A stretch of 64,000 nucleotides of DNA, from contig NZ_NESN01000003.1 of NCBI RefSeq assembly GCF_003063455.1, forward strand, positions 62,001 through 126,000, written 5' to 3'. A program made the position numbers and the translations under genes. The notes under the pieces were generated by a model that was given only the letters and a program-made list of their open reading frames with translations, had not been told where the DNA came from and did no database searches. The DNA comes from Limnohabitans parvus II-B4 (GTDB lineage: Bacteria > Pseudomonadota > Gammaproteobacteria > Burkholderiales > Burkholderiaceae_C). Positions 49,642 to 59,123 of this stretch are shown here, in pieces (within the stretch, counting starts at the first letter, position 1; the number at the start of each line of letters is the position of its first letter).

Positions 49642-50805
49642 ATGACCGATGTCGAGTTGTACAACCTGCAGCCTGTCTTTCACCTCATGGGGGTGGGTTT
49701 GGCTGTGGCCGCCTTGCCCTTGGGGTGGCTGGCTTGGCGACAACGCCACGCAGCGCCTTCGCGCCGCCTGCAGGCCTTGACCGTGTTGACGCTGTTCCTC
49801 ACTTTCGACCTGGTGCTGTTTGGCGCTTTCACGCGTTTGACCGACTCGGGCTTGGGCTGTCCGGATTGGCCTGGTTGCTATGGCAGCGCCAGCCCCGTGG
49901 GTGCCCAGGTGCACATCACTGCGGCACAGACCGCCATGCCCACAGGTCCGGTGACCCACGGTAAAGCCTGGGTTGAAATGATCCACCGTTATCTGGCGAC
50001 GGGGGTTGGCGTGTTGATTCTGACCTTGGCCGCCATGACCTGGTGGCAGCGCCTGCGACAAACGACTTCGGCGGTCAGCCCTTGGTGGCCCACGCTGACG
50101 CTGGTTTGGGTTTGCTTGCAAGGTGCATTTGGTGCCCTGACCGTCACAATGAAGCTCTTCCCTTTCATCGTGACCTTGCATCTGATGCTGGGCATCGGCC
50201 TGTTGGCTTTGCTCATGGCTCAGGCCGTGCGTTATGACGGCTGGCAATCGCGCACAGTTTCCCCGGGTTTGCGCAAGGGCTTGTGGCTGGCTTTCGCATT
50301 GCTCGGGGTACAAATTGCCTTGGGCGGTTGGGTCAGTACCAACTATGCCGTGCTGGCATGCCCGGACTTTCCGACCTGCAACGGCCAGTGGGTCCCCGAA
50401 ATGAACCTGCAAGGATTCGCTTTGTGGCGCGAACTGGGGCTCGCAGCAGATGGTCAAATCCTGCCATTCGCTGCCTTGTCGGCACTTCACTTTGTGCACC
50501 GCAGTGCCGCTTGGGTGGTTTTGGCGGTGTTGGTTGCGGTGGCTTGGCGTTTGCGCCAAGTGCCGGGCATACAACGCGCAGGACAGGTGTTGTTGGCTTT
50601 GTCGGCGTTGCAATTGCTCACGGGCGTGAGCAATGTGGTGTTCGAGTGGCCACTGATCGCTGCTGTGCTGCACACCGGAGGGGCTGCGGCCATGGTGATG
50701 TCATTGACCTGGGTGCTGGCCAGCAGCCGGTCAGGTATTTTTGTTGTTTCTGATGTGCCGTCCAAAGCGAGACATCCTTCTTTTGATTCAAGGCCTGCTG
50801 CATGA
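49642..50805 (+). CDS. ctaA: Heme A synthase (COX15/CtaA)
   Basis: CtaA oxidises the methyl group of heme O to make heme A. The 387-residue protein has eight helices in two four-helix halves. [21 protein letters not shown] is the family signature with its cysteine pair, [20 protein letters not shown] and [18 protein letters not shown] carry heme histidines, and [20 protein letters not shown] is the second-half cysteine loop. It overlaps ctaB by 4 bp. Confidence 0.95.
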   Translation: MTDVELYNLQPVFHLMGVGLAVAALPLGWLAWRQRHAAPSRRLQALTVLTLFLTFDLVLFGAFTRLTDSGLGCPDWPGCYGSASPVGAQVHITAAQTAMPTGPVTHGKAWVEMIHRYLATGVGVLILTLAAMTWWQRLRQTTSAVSPWWPTLTLVWVCLQGAFGALTVTMKLFPFIVTLHLMLGIGLLALLMAQAVRYDGWQSRTVSPGLRKGLWLAFALLGVQIALGGWVSTNYAVLACPDFPTCNGQWVPEMNLQGFALWRELGLAADGQILPFAALSALHFVHRSAAWVVLAVLVAVAWRLRQVPGIQRAGQVLLALSALQLLTGVSNVVFEWPLIAAVLHTGGAAAMVMSLTWVLASSRSGIFVVSDVPSKARHPSFDSRPAA

Positions 50806-51692
50806 CTGCTGCGACTGCTTCTCTATCGACTTGGCGCCAGTATTACGCGCTGACCAAACCCCGTGTGGTGCAACTGATCGTGTTTTGTGCACTGATTGGC
50901 ATGGTGCTGGCTGTACCCGGTGCCCCTGGCCCGCAGGAATTGTGGCTTGGGCTCTGGGCTTGCGCAGGGATCTGGCTGGTGGCAGGCGCTGCCGCAGCGT
51001 TCAACTGCCTGGTTGAGAAAACGATCGATTCCAAAATGAAACGCACAGCTTGGCGTCCGACGGCCAAGGGGGAGTTGAGTGACCGCCAGGCCTTGTTGTT
51101 TTCAGGTCTGTTGTGTGCTGTGGGCTCGGCCGTGCTTTACGTGATGGTCAACCCCTTGACCATGTGGCTGACGTTTGCCACCTTTGTGGGTTACGCCATC
51201 ATTTACACCGTGATCCTGAAACCGCTCACGCCGCAGAACATTGTGATTGGTGGAGCCAGTGGTGCCATGCCACCCGTGTTGGGTTGGGCCGCCATGACGG
51301 GTGATGTCGGCCCTGAAGCGCTGATTTTGTTTTTGATTATTTTCTTGTGGACCCCCCCGCACTTCTGGGCACTGGCCTTGTACCGCGTGGAGGACTACCG
51401 CAAATCGGGCCTGCCCATGTTGCCCGTGACCCATGGCAACGAGTTCACCCGCTTGCAAATTTTGTTGTACACCGTGGTCTTGATGGCCGCTTGTTTGATG
51501 CCTTTTGTGTACGGCATGAGTTCGTGGCTTTACCTCGGTGTGGCCGTGGTGTTGAGTCTCGGCTTCATGGCCTATGCCATCGCTTTGTATCGGGCCTATT
51601 CGGACGAGCTGGCCCGCAAGACCTTCCGTTTTTCCCTGATTCACCTGAGCGCCTTGTTTGCCGCGCTGCTGGTGGACCATTACCTTTTTTGA
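50802..51692 (+). CDS. ctaB: Heme O synthase (protoheme IX farnesyltransferase)
   Basis: CtaB adds farnesyl to heme b. The 296-residue UbiA-type prenyltransferase has about nine helices. Diphosphate-binding loops are [19 protein letters not shown], the N-D/ExxxDxxM-like site, and [34 protein letters not shown] follows. The gene is coupled to ctaA, so heme O and heme A synthesis are produced together for the oxidase. Confidence 0.96.
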   Translation: MTAATASLSTWRQYYALTKPRVVQLIVFCALIGMVLAVPGAPGPQELWLGLWACAGIWLVAGAAAAFNCLVEKTIDSKMKRTAWRPTAKGELSDRQALLFSGLLCAVGSAVLYVMVNPLTMWLTFATFVGYAIIYTVILKPLTPQNIVIGGASGAMPPVLGWAAMTGDVGPEALILFLIIFLWTPPHFWALALYRVEDYRKSGLPMLPVTHGNEFTRLQILLYTVVLMAACLMPFVYGMSSWLYLGVAVVLSLGFMAYAIALYRAYSDELARKTFRFSLIHLSALFAALLVDHYLF

Positions 51693-51698
51693 GTTGCC

Positions 51699-52292
51699 AT
51701 GAACAAACGTCAATGCTTAGGGGCTTTGTGCCTGTGGGTTATGTTGGGTCTGAGCGGCTGCGGCAAAGACAAACCGGCTTTCAAAGGAGTGGACATCACG
51801 GGCGCTGACTATGCCCAAGGTTGGGAGCTGACCGATCACAACGGTCAGGTGCGGACCTTGAAAGACTTTTCAGGCAAAGCGGTGGTGGTATTTTTTGGGT
51901 ACACACAGTGTCCTGATGTGTGTCCTACATCCATGCAAGAGATGGTGGAGGCCAAGCAGTTGCTGGGGGCTGATGCAGACAAGCTGCAAAGCGTCTTCAT
52001 CACGGTGGACCCGGAGCGCGACACTACCGAATTGCTCAAAGCCTATCTGGCCAATTTTGGGCCCGATTTTGTGGCCTTGCGCCCCACACCCGAGCAGTTG
52101 ACCAAGGTCACCAAGGATTTCAAGATCTATTTCAAAAAGGTCGAAGGTAAAACGCCAACCAGCTACACCATGGACCATTCGGCTGGCAGCTTCACCTTTG
52201 ATCCGCAAGGGCGTGTGCGCTTGTACAACCGTTACGGCAGCGGCGCTGCGGCACTGGCCCAAGATGTGAAGATCTTGCTCAAGGGCCAGTGA
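51699..52292 (+). CDS. SCO1/SenC copper chaperone, lipoprotein
   Basis: SCO proteins load the CuA site of subunit II. This 197-residue protein has a lipoprotein signal (CLWVMLGLSGCGKDK). FFGYTQCPDVCPTSMQEM holds the CxxxC copper cysteines, and the conserved histidine is in SYTMDHSAGSF. It is the last gene of the oxidase locus, 6 bp after ctaB. A symmetrical hairpin lies after the stop. Confidence 0.95.
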   Translation: MNKRQCLGALCLWVMLGLSGCGKDKPAFKGVDITGADYAQGWELTDHNGQVRTLKDFSGKAVVVFFGYTQCPDVCPTSMQEMVEAKQLLGADADKLQSVFITVDPERDTTELLKAYLANFGPDFVALRPTPEQLTKVTKDFKIYFKKVEGKTPTSYTMDHSAGSFTFDPQGRVRLYNRYGSGAAALAQDVKILLKGQ

Positions 52293-52294
52293 CG

Positions 52295-52337
52295 AGCCCC
52301 TACGGCACTGCAGGTCGGGGCAGTGCTTTCAGGGGCT
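52295..52337. terminator. Stem-loop between converging sco and Bug genes
   Basis: AGCCCCT (52295-52301) pairs with AGGGGCT (52331-52337), and CACTG with CAGTG inside. The T-run on the plus side is short (CTTTG), and its right arm overlaps the end of the minus-strand gene. It is a plausible but not strong terminator. Confidence 0.5.
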
Positions 52338-53333
52338 TTGAATGTTCTGATTGCGGATGATTTGGCCCAGCGCTTGCGTGTCGGCCTCGATCCGGTTGCG
52401 TAAACCTTCTGGCGATGAGCCCACCACCTGCCAGCCCTGTTGAAACAACCTCGCGCGCATGTCAGGTGAACGCACGATTTCGCTGATCACGGCCGACAGC
52501 TGCTTGGCCACGGGTGTGGGCATCGAGACGGGGGCAGCCAAGGCATTCCAGATTTCCAATTGGTAATTCTTCACACCGATTTCTGACAGGCTGGGCACCT
52601 CAGGCGCTACAGAGCTGCGGCCGGTACTGGTGCTGCCGATGGCACGCAGCTTTCCGCCACGCACTTGCGCTGCTGCCATGGCTGGAGGGAGCAAGGCCAA
52701 TTGAATTTGACCACCGATCATCGCTGTCACGATTTGAGGGTTGCCGGGGTAGGGCACGTGCACGGGGGCGATGTTCGCCTTTGTTTTCAGCAACTCCATG
52801 CCCAAGTGCGCCACAGTGCCCACTCCGGGTGAGGCATAGCTGAGTTGGTCACCCGCTTTTTGGGCTTGGCTCAGCCATTCTTGAGCTGTTTGTCCGGGCG
52901 CATTGGTCGGCACCGTCAGCACCAAGGGCGCTTTGCCAATCAAACTGATTGGGGCTAAATCTTTCAGTGGGTCATACGGCACCTTGGGGTTCAGGATGCG
53001 GGCGATGGTCATGTTGCCGTTGATCATCAGGCCCAAGGTATGTCCGTCGGTCGATTTCGCAACGAAGTCGGCGGCGATGTTGCCGCCAGCGCCGACCTTG
53101 TTTTCGACGATCACGTTTTGCCCCAAAGCTTTGGACAAAGGTTCCGCCAAAGCACGAGCCGTCAGGTCGGGGCTGGAGCCTGCCGGGAAACCGACCACCA
53201 GGCGCACCGTCTGTGTGGGCCATGGCGCATGCGTCGGGGCGGCCCATGCAGGGGCCAGTCCCAAAGCCAAAGCAGCGCCAAGGATTCGACTCAAATGGCG
53301 GCGAGAAAAACCTGTGGGGATGTGATCGGTCAT
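52329..53333 (-). CDS. Bug/TctC-family solute-binding protein
   Basis: The start at 53333 gives a 334-residue periplasmic protein with a signal peptide ending near LAPAWAAPTHA; RRHL before it is a weak Tat-like pair. The Bug family pattern VRLVVGFPAGSSPDLTAR, VIVENKVGAGGNIAADFVAK and YASPGVGTVAHLGMELL is clear. These proteins bind carboxylates and often lack linked transporters; no tctAB genes are here. The substrate cannot be predicted. Confidence 0.92.
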   Translation of the reverse strand: MTDHIPTGFSRRHLSRILGAALALGLAPAWAAPTHAPWPTQTVRLVVGFPAGSSPDLTARALAEPLSKALGQNVIVENKVGAGGNIAADFVAKSTDGHTLGLMINGNMTIARILNPKVPYDPLKDLAPISLIGKAPLVLTVPTNAPGQTAQEWLSQAQKAGDQLSYASPGVGTVAHLGMELLKTKANIAPVHVPYPGNPQIVTAMIGGQIQLALLPPAMAAAQVRGGKLRAIGSTSTGRSSVAPEVPSLSEIGVKNYQLEIWNALAAPVSMPTPVAKQLSAVISEIVRSPDMRARLFQQGWQVVGSSPEGLRNRIEADTQALGQIIRNQNIQSP

Positions 53334-53439
53334 GTCAGGATCTTTCAATTGAATGGCCCCGACTTTAGCGCACCGCAGACCAAAAAATACCCGAACCAGG
53401 CCGGGTATATGAATCCATGTTCGCCCACGGGCGCGATGG

Positions 53440-54372
53440 TCAGGCGAACTCGACCAGCGCCTTTTTCATCTTTTTCATGGCCGCGACTTCGATCTGGCGG
53501 ATGCGCTCGGCGCTCACGCCGTACTCGTCAGCCAGGTCGTGCAGCGTCATACCGCCTGAGCCATTGTCGTTGACCTTGAGCCAGCGCTCCTCGACGATGC
53601 GGCGGCTGCGCTCGTCCAGTGCATTGAGCGCAGTGGCCAAGCCGTCGCTGGCCATCACATCACGTTGATGCGCTTCGATCATGGCGGTGGGCTCGTGGTT
53701 CACGTCGGCCAAATAAGCAATTGGGCCAAAAGACTGCTCGCCATCGTCGGAAGGTGCCGGGTCCAGCAACACATCGCCCCCGGACATGCGCATTTCCATT
53801 TCCATGACTTCTTCGCGTTTGACGTTCAGGTTGTGGGCCATCACATCAATTTGCTCGGGTGTCAGGGTGTCCCGGTGTGTACCGTCTTCGGCTTCGGCTT
53901 TAAAACCTTGCTTCATCGAGCGCAGGTTGAAAAACAGCTTGCGCTGGGCCTTGGTGGTGGCCACCTTGACCATGCGCCAGTTTTTCAGGATGTACTCGTG
54001 AATCTCAGCCTTGATCCAGTGCAATGCGTAGCTCACCAAGCGCACGCCCTGATCCGGGTCGAAACGCTTGACGGCTTTCATGAGGCCGACGTTGCCCTCC
54101 TGAATCAGGTCGCCGTGAGGCAGGCCATAGCCCAGGTATTGGCGTGACACCGACACCACCAAGCGCAGGTGCGAGAGCACCAGCTTGCGTGCCGCTTCGA
54201 GATCGTCGTTGGCTTTGAGTTGACGGGCTGCTTCTTGCTCTTCCTCGAGGGTGAGCATGGGCATGCGGTTGACCGCAGAAATGTATGCATCGAGGTGGCC
54301 GAGCGAGGGCACCACCGCCCAAGGATTGCTCAGCGTGATGGCTGTGGCGGGGGAACCAGTTTGAATGTTCAT
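53440..54372 (-). CDS. rpoH: Heat-shock sigma factor RpoH (sigma-32)
   Basis: The start at 54372 has AAGGAG upstream and gives 310 residues. Region 2 reads HLRLVVSVSRQYLGYGLPHG and DLIQEGNVGLMKAVKRFDP with QGVRLVSYALHWIKAEIHEY, and the RpoH box lies in ATTKAQRKLFFNLRSMKQ. Region 4.2 is ADEYGVSAERIRQIEVAAM. A perfect CIRCE element lies 30 bp before the start codon, so the HrcA repressor should control this sigma factor. That links the two heat-shock circuits. Confidence 0.96.
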   Translation of the reverse strand: MNIQTGSPATAITLSNPWAVVPSLGHLDAYISAVNRMPMLTLEEEQEAARQLKANDDLEAARKLVLSHLRLVVSVSRQYLGYGLPHGDLIQEGNVGLMKAVKRFDPDQGVRLVSYALHWIKAEIHEYILKNWRMVKVATTKAQRKLFFNLRSMKQGFKAEAEDGTHRDTLTPEQIDVMAHNLNVKREEVMEMEMRMSGGDVLLDPAPSDDGEQSFGPIAYLADVNHEPTAMIEAHQRDVMASDGLATALNALDERSRRIVEERWLKVNDNGSGGMTLHDLADEYGVSAERIRQIEVAAMKKMKKALVEFA

Positions 54373-54401
54373 ACCAGAACTCCTTTCAGAATACCGAGAT
54401 A

Positions 54402-54428
54402 TTAGCACTCTGGGCGGTCGAGTGCTAA
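54402..54428. promoter_or_regulatory. CIRCE element (HrcA operator) in the rpoH promoter
   Basis: TTAGCACTC, nine bases, GAGTGCTAA is an exact match to the CIRCE consensus. On the minus strand TAATAT (plus-strand 54399-54404) would be the -10, so the operator covers the promoter core. HrcA binding would block rpoH transcription at low temperature. Confidence 0.93.
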
Positions 54429-54515
54429 AGGCGTCCCTGATGGCATGCTGAAATCAGGGTTTTCCCGAATTCTGAACTTAGGCGGGGCAGGTGTCTGTGT
54501 GCTTAAAGACAGGCT

Positions 54516-55604
54516 TTAGCTCAACAGTGCTTGGGCAAACTCCCGGGCATTGAAGGTTTCGAGGTCTTCCAGTTTTTCGCCCACCCCAATGAAGTACACG
54601 GGAATCGGCTTTTCGCGTGCAATGGCGCACAGCACCCCGCCCTTGGCGGTGCCGTCCAGCTTGGTCACGATCAGGCCCGTCAGGCCCAGCGTGTCGTCAA
54701 AGGCTTTGACCTGGGCCAGGGCGTTTTGACCGGTGTTGCCATCGATCACCAGCAGCACCTCGTGCGGGGCGGTGCCATCGGCCTTTTGCACCACGCGCTT
54801 GATCTTTTTCAGCTCTTCCATCAGGTGGGTTTGGGTGGGCAGACGGCCCGCCGTGTCCACCAGCACCACATCGCGACCGCGTGCGCGGCCAGCGCTCACC
54901 GCGTCAAAGCTCACGGCCGCCGGGTCTCCGCCTTGTTGGCTGACGATCTCCACCGTGTTGCGGTCGGCCCAGACGGCCAGCTGCTCTTTGGCGGCGGCGC
55001 GGAAGGTGTCGGCGGCAGCCAGCAGCACGCTCAGGCCTTCGTCGGCCAGGTGCTTGGTCAGCTTGCCGATCGAAGTGGTCTTGCCCGCGCCGTTCACACC
55101 CGCCACCATGATCACGGTGGGCTGGTGGTCGCCAATGGCCAGCGGTTTTTGCAAGGGTTGCAGCAGGTCGGTGATGGCGTCGGTCAGCAGGGTTTTCACC
55201 TGTGAGGGGTCGGTGGCCTTGGCTTCTTTGACGCGGCGCTTGAGGTCTTGCAGCAAATGCTCGGTGGCTTTGACGCCGGTATCGGCCATCAACAAGGCGG
55301 TTTCCAGCTCTTCGTACAGTTCGTCGTCGATGCGGGTGCCGGTGAAGACGGTCGTGATGCTGGAGCCGGTTTTGCGCAAGCCCGCCTTCAGGCGGTCCAG
55401 CCAGCCTTGGCGGGCGGCAGGAACGTTTTCAGCGCCGTTTGGAGGGGGTTCTGCTTGGCGGGCAATGGCAGGGTTGGCAGCAGCCGTGGGCTGCACCGCT
55501 GTAGTGGAAACCCCGGCGTCAGGCGTTTGCGCGGGCTGTGGCCATGGCGCAGTAACGGATTGGGCCTCTGGGGCAGGGGATTTTTTTTTGAAAAAACTGA
55601 ACAT
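54516..55604 (-). CDS. ftsY: Signal recognition particle receptor FtsY
   Basis: FtsY docks SRP-ribosome complexes at the membrane. The start at 55604 gives MFSFFKKKSP and 362 residues; the longer frame only runs into the divergent gene. An acidic/Pro-rich A domain (1-65) is followed by the N domain (from RQGWLDRLKAGLRKTGSSIT) and the G domain. GTPase motifs are GVNGAGKTTSIGKL, DTFRAAAKEQL, DTAGRLPTQ, TKLDGTAKGG. It is divergent from an M16 peptidase gene with only 19 bp between the start codons. Confidence 0.96.
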   Translation of the reverse strand: MFSFFKKKSPAPEAQSVTAPWPQPAQTPDAGVSTTAVQPTAAANPAIARQAEPPPNGAENVPAARQGWLDRLKAGLRKTGSSITTVFTGTRIDDELYEELETALLMADTGVKATEHLLQDLKRRVKEAKATDPSQVKTLLTDAITDLLQPLQKPLAIGDHQPTVIMVAGVNGAGKTTSIGKLTKHLADEGLSVLLAAADTFRAAAKEQLAVWADRNTVEIVSQQGGDPAAVSFDAVSAGRARGRDVVLVDTAGRLPTQTHLMEELKKIKRVVQKADGTAPHEVLLVIDGNTGQNALAQVKAFDDTLGLTGLIVTKLDGTAKGGVLCAIAREKPIPVYFIGVGEKLEDLETFNAREFAQALLS

Positions 55605-55623
55605 GGTGTGGATTTCAAGGATC

Positions 55624-57084
55624 ATGCATTCTATGAAACCGAACTTTCTTCTGGATATTTCTCTGGCGATGGCCCTGCTGGCAGCCTCCTGGAGCGCTGG
55701 GGCACAAGTCTCAATGGGCCTTGCAAGCCCTGTAAGTCCGGCACCGGGGGCTTCGAGCAGTCTGACCACGCCAGTTCACACCTTCACTTTAGCCAACGGC
55801 ATGACGCTGTGGGTCAAACCCGACCGCCGCGCTCCTACAGCGGTGCACATGGTCTGGGTGCGTGTGGGCTCGATGGATGAGGTGGATGGCACCAGTGGCG
55901 TGGCGCATGTGCTGGAGCACATGTTGTTCAAGGGCACGCCCAGTCTGGCAGCCGGGGAGTTTTCTCGCCGTGTGGCCGCTTTGGGTGGGCGGGAAAACGC
56001 CTTCACATCCAAGGACTACACCGGTTATTACCAGCAAATCCCATCCAAGAAGCTCGAAGCCGTGATGCGCCTAGAGGCGGATCGTTTTGCCAACAACCAG
56101 TGGCCCGATGCGGAGTTTGCCAAGGAGCTGGAGGTGGTCAAGGAAGAGCGCCGTATGCGCACCGATGACAACCCCCGTGCCCAATTGCACGAGATGCTGT
56201 CGGCTACTGCCTTGTCTGCGTCGCCGTACCGCCGCCCCATTGTGGGCTGGATGAGCGACTTGGACGCCATGACGGCACAAGACGCACGCGATTTTTTCCG
56301 CAAGTGGTATGCGCCAGGCAATGCGGTGGTGGTGGTGGCCGGGGATGTCGATCCGCTACAGGTGAAGTCGCTGGCTGAAAAATACTACGGCACCATCCCC
56401 GCGCGGCCCGTAGCCGATCGCAAGCCCCAGCAAGAGCCCGTGCAGCAGGGTGTGCGGCGTTTGGAGTTCAAAGCGCCCGCCGAGCAGTCTTATGTGGCGC
56501 TGGCCTTCAAAGTACCGCGCTTGGCCAGTCTGGAGGTCACGCCCGAGCACGACGATGCCCTGGCCTTGACGGTGCTCGCTGCCGTGCTGGACGGCTACAG
56601 CGGCGCACGCCTGGAGCGCAGCCTGACCCAGGGTGACAAACGGCTGGCCGACAGCGTGGGTGCGCACAACGGGCTGATGGGCAGAGGCCCGCAGTTCTTT
56701 TATCTGGACGGTGTGCCCGCCAAGGGGCAAAAACCTGAAGCGCTGGAGGTGGCCTTGCGTGCACAGGTCCAGCGCGTGGCGACAGATGGTGTGACCGAGG
56801 CGGAATTGCAGCGTGTCAAAACCCAGTGGGTGGCCAGTGAAATTTACAAACTGGATTCGGTGTTCAACCAAGGGCGTGAATTGGGCGTGGCCTGGACTTT
56901 GGGCTTGCCACCGGATTACAGCGCGCAATTGATTTCGCGTTTGCGTCAAGTGACGCCAGCACAGGTGCAGGCCGTCGCTCAAAAATATTTTGGAGACGAC
57001 AGCCTCACGGTCGCGATTTTGCGACCCCAGCCTTTGTCAGGGCAGCCGCGTGCACGACGTGCAGTTCCCGGTGCCCGGCATTGA
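55624..57084 (+). CDS. M16 zinc metallopeptidase, catalytic partner
   Basis: This 486-residue secreted protein has a signal peptide (LLDISLAMALLAASWSAGAQ). The inverted zinc motif H95-V-L-E98-H99 is in HVLEHMLFKGT, with downstream acidic residues in ELEVVKEERRMRTDDN. Both M16 domains are present. It is paired with a second M16-like protein that lacks the zinc site, 14 bp downstream, the usual layout of heterodimeric bacterial pitrilysin-type peptidases. An ATG at 55633 is an alternative start. Confidence 0.92.
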   Translation: MHSMKPNFLLDISLAMALLAASWSAGAQVSMGLASPVSPAPGASSSLTTPVHTFTLANGMTLWVKPDRRAPTAVHMVWVRVGSMDEVDGTSGVAHVLEHMLFKGTPSLAAGEFSRRVAALGGRENAFTSKDYTGYYQQIPSKKLEAVMRLEADRFANNQWPDAEFAKELEVVKEERRMRTDDNPRAQLHEMLSATALSASPYRRPIVGWMSDLDAMTAQDARDFFRKWYAPGNAVVVVAGDVDPLQVKSLAEKYYGTIPARPVADRKPQQEPVQQGVRRLEFKAPAEQSYVALAFKVPRLASLEVTPEHDDALALTVLAAVLDGYSGARLERSLTQGDKRLADSVGAHNGLMGRGPQFFYLDGVPAKGQKPEALEVALRAQVQRVATDGVTEAELQRVKTQWVASEIYKLDSVFNQGRELGVAWTLGLPPDYSAQLISRLRQVTPAQVQAVAQKYFGDDSLTVAILRPQPLSGQPRARRAVPGARH

Positions 57085-57098
57085 GCCACCGTTATTTC

Positions 57099-58496
57099 AT
57101 GAAAGTCAAAAGCAAAATGACCTTGATTCCTTACCCGTCGGTCATGTCGCGTTTTCTGGTGCACTCGGTTTTGGCGCTCTCAGGCTGGTGTGCTGCTGGT
57201 TGGGCGCAAGCCGCTTTGCCGATTCAGCACTGGACACAAGCAAGCGGTGCCCGTGTGTATTTGGTGGAAAGCCACGCCATCCCCATGGTCGATGTGCAGA
57301 TTGACCTGGATGCCGGCAGCCGACGCGATCCCTCCACCCAAGCTGGTTTGACATCGGTGATGGCGGGGCAAATTTCCAGCGGCATGCGTGCAGACCTTGC
57401 TGGCAAGGGCCCCTATGCACAGGCGCTGGATGAAAACCAGATCGGGGAAGCTTGGGCTGATTTGGGCGCCAGTTTCTCGAGCAGCGCCAGCGCTGACCGT
57501 TTGAGTTTTGCCTTGCGCAGCCTGAGTTATCCGGATTTGCTGGGCAAGGCGGTGGCTTTGGCTGCCCGGCAAATGGCGAACCCGTCTTTTCCCGAAGACG
57601 TTTGGCTGCGCGACCGGGAACGCATGTCCGCCTCCTTGCGCGAGTCTTTGACCCAGCCAGGCACGCTGGTGCAAAACAGCTTCGCTGCCGCGGTGTATGG
57701 CCTCCATCCCTACGGATACCGTGTCACCCCCGAGTCTTTGTCACGCATCGATGTGAAAGACTTGAAGGCGCAGCACGCCAGGTCGCTGCGCGCTTGTCGC
57801 GCATCGGTCAGTGTGGTGGGTGCGCTGACCCGTGCTCAGACCGATCAACTGGTTCAGCGTTTGTTGGCAATGTGGCCTGCCGACGCCGCTTGCCAAGCAT
57901 TGCCAGCGGTGCCCGAGGTTCAGCCATTGGCTGAACCCCGAAACCTGAATGTGGTTTTTGATTCCGCCCAAGCCCATGTCTTGATTGGTCAGCCGGGCTA
58001 CAAACGCAACGACCCGGATTTTTTCCCGTTGCTGATCGGCAACCACATTTTGGGTGGCGGCGGCTTTGTGTCGCGCTTGACCGAACAGGTGCGCGAAAAG
58101 CGAGGACTGAGCTACAGCGTGTACAGCTATTTTTCGCCGGGCTTGCATGCGGGGGCTTTCACCGTCGGCCTGCAAACCCGGCCAGACCAGGCAGCGCAAG
58201 CCGTGACCGTGGCCAAGGAGGTGGTGCAGGCCTTTGTGAGCGAAGGTCCGACCGAGGCCGAGTTGCAGGCTGCCAAATCCAATTTGGTGGGGGGCTTTGC
58301 GCTGCGCATTGACAGCAACCGCAAGCTGCTGGACAACGTGGCCAACATCGCCTGGAACCGTTTGCCATTGAATTACCTGGACACCTGGACCCAGCAAGTG
58401 GAACGTGCCACCGTGACCGATGTTCGCCGCGCCATGGCGCGGGTGCTGCAACCCCAACGCATGGTCACGGTGGTGGTGGGGGCACCCACGCCCTGA
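57099..58496 (+). CDS. M16 peptidase-like protein lacking the zinc site
   Basis: From the ATG at 57099 the protein has 465 residues with a signal peptide (SVLALSGWCAAGWAQAALP). Starts at 57117 and 57144 are also possible. The M16 fold is seen in VYLVESHAIPMVDVQIDLDA and in GGGGFVSRLTEQVREKRGLSYSV-type sequence (R/Y pair of the C-domain). The HxxEH position is occupied by GLTSVMAGQI, so it is not catalytic by itself. It likely forms the substrate chamber with the preceding active partner. Confidence 0.9.
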   Translation: MKVKSKMTLIPYPSVMSRFLVHSVLALSGWCAAGWAQAALPIQHWTQASGARVYLVESHAIPMVDVQIDLDAGSRRDPSTQAGLTSVMAGQISSGMRADLAGKGPYAQALDENQIGEAWADLGASFSSSASADRLSFALRSLSYPDLLGKAVALAARQMANPSFPEDVWLRDRERMSASLRESLTQPGTLVQNSFAAAVYGLHPYGYRVTPESLSRIDVKDLKAQHARSLRACRASVSVVGALTRAQTDQLVQRLLAMWPADAACQALPAVPEVQPLAEPRNLNVVFDSAQAHVLIGQPGYKRNDPDFFPLLIGNHILGGGGFVSRLTEQVREKRGLSYSVYSYFSPGLHAGAFTVGLQTRPDQAAQAVTVAKEVVQAFVSEGPTEAELQAAKSNLVGGFALRIDSNRKLLDNVANIAWNRLPLNYLDTWTQQVERATVTDVRRAMARVLQPQRMVTVVVGAPTP

Positions 58497-58499
58497 ATG

Positions 58500-59030
58500 T
58501 CAAATATGGGTCGCAAAATACGGTACGTGCCGCATGTGCAAGGTCAGCCCCAAAGCAGCCATGTGGTTGTCGTTGCGCCCCAAAATGGTCTGAGCCAAGG
58601 GTAAAAAATCCTGCTCCTCCAATTTGGCGTGAGCTTGGTAGCGCTGAACCAGTGATTCCAGCGCCAACACGTTCAGCGTTGTGTCTTGGCCTTTGGCGAC
58701 TTTACGCAAACCGGGCTCCAGCGACTCCCACAGTTTCTCAAGCGCTCTGTGGTCGTGCGTCAGTTGTTCCACCAAGCCCTCTACCCGCAGGCGTTCGACA
58801 CCTGCGTCAGCGCTTTGGCGAACAGCAGGGAAAAGGTCTTTTTCTTCTTCGCTGTGGTGGCTGTACATGGCTTTGCTAAAGAAGGCCAAGGAGTCTTCTG
58901 CGATTTTCCGGGCCTGGGCGGCAGGGCCCAGCAAGGCAGGCAGGTCCCCCACGCGCGACAGCTGGGCAAAAATACCCAAGTGGCAGTTGGAGAAGTGTGA
59001 AATAGGGGCTTCTGTATCAGATGTGTTCAT
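58500..59030 (-). CDS. Hemerythrin HHE domain protein
   Basis: The 176-residue cytosolic helical protein has hemerythrin-type ligands: H in HFSNCHLGIFAQL, the HHxxE set in MYSHHSEEEKDLFPAV, H in LTHDHRALEKLWE and HxxxE in YQAHAKLEEQDFLPLA. Such proteins bind O2 or sense or repair oxidative/nitrosative iron damage. It converges with the M16 pair, 3 bp between stops. Its promoter carries an FNR-like site at class I distance, fitting an oxygen-related role. Confidence 0.9.
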   Translation of the reverse strand: MNTSDTEAPISHFSNCHLGIFAQLSRVGDLPALLGPAAQARKIAEDSLAFFSKAMYSHHSEEEKDLFPAVRQSADAGVERLRVEGLVEQLTHDHRALEKLWESLEPGLRKVAKGQDTTLNVLALESLVQRYQAHAKLEEQDFLPLAQTILGRNDNHMAALGLTLHMRHVPYFATHI

Positions 59031-59062
59031 GGGGGTTTCTCTTAAACGTCTATCGATGTTTC

Positions 59063-59123
59063 ACTTTAGATTCAAGCCGCAATGCGGCCAAGCAGCAGTT
59101 TCTATTTTTTTGATGTAAGTCAT
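59063..59123 (-). promoter_or_regulatory. Promoter of hemerythrin gene with upstream FNR-like site
   Basis: On the minus strand TTGGCC (59086-59091), 17 bp, TAAAGT (59063-59068) form a sigma-70-type promoter. ATGACTTACATCAA (59110-59123) matches 8 of 10 bases of the FNR consensus and is centred about 60 bp before the expected transcript start, a class I activator position. The remainder of the gap up to 59312 shows no gene. Confidence 0.35.

Noticed and set aside
48901..50673. A 590-codon minus-strand frame opposite the SCO-like and ctaA genes
   Set aside because: The translation is Gln/His/Arg-rich without domains, and the plus strand carries recognisable genes over the whole length.
54733..55623. 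A roughly 300-residue N-terminal extension of the first M16 peptidase
   Set aside because: It would lie antisense to ftsY and put the signal peptide in the middle of the protein. The start at 55624 is right.
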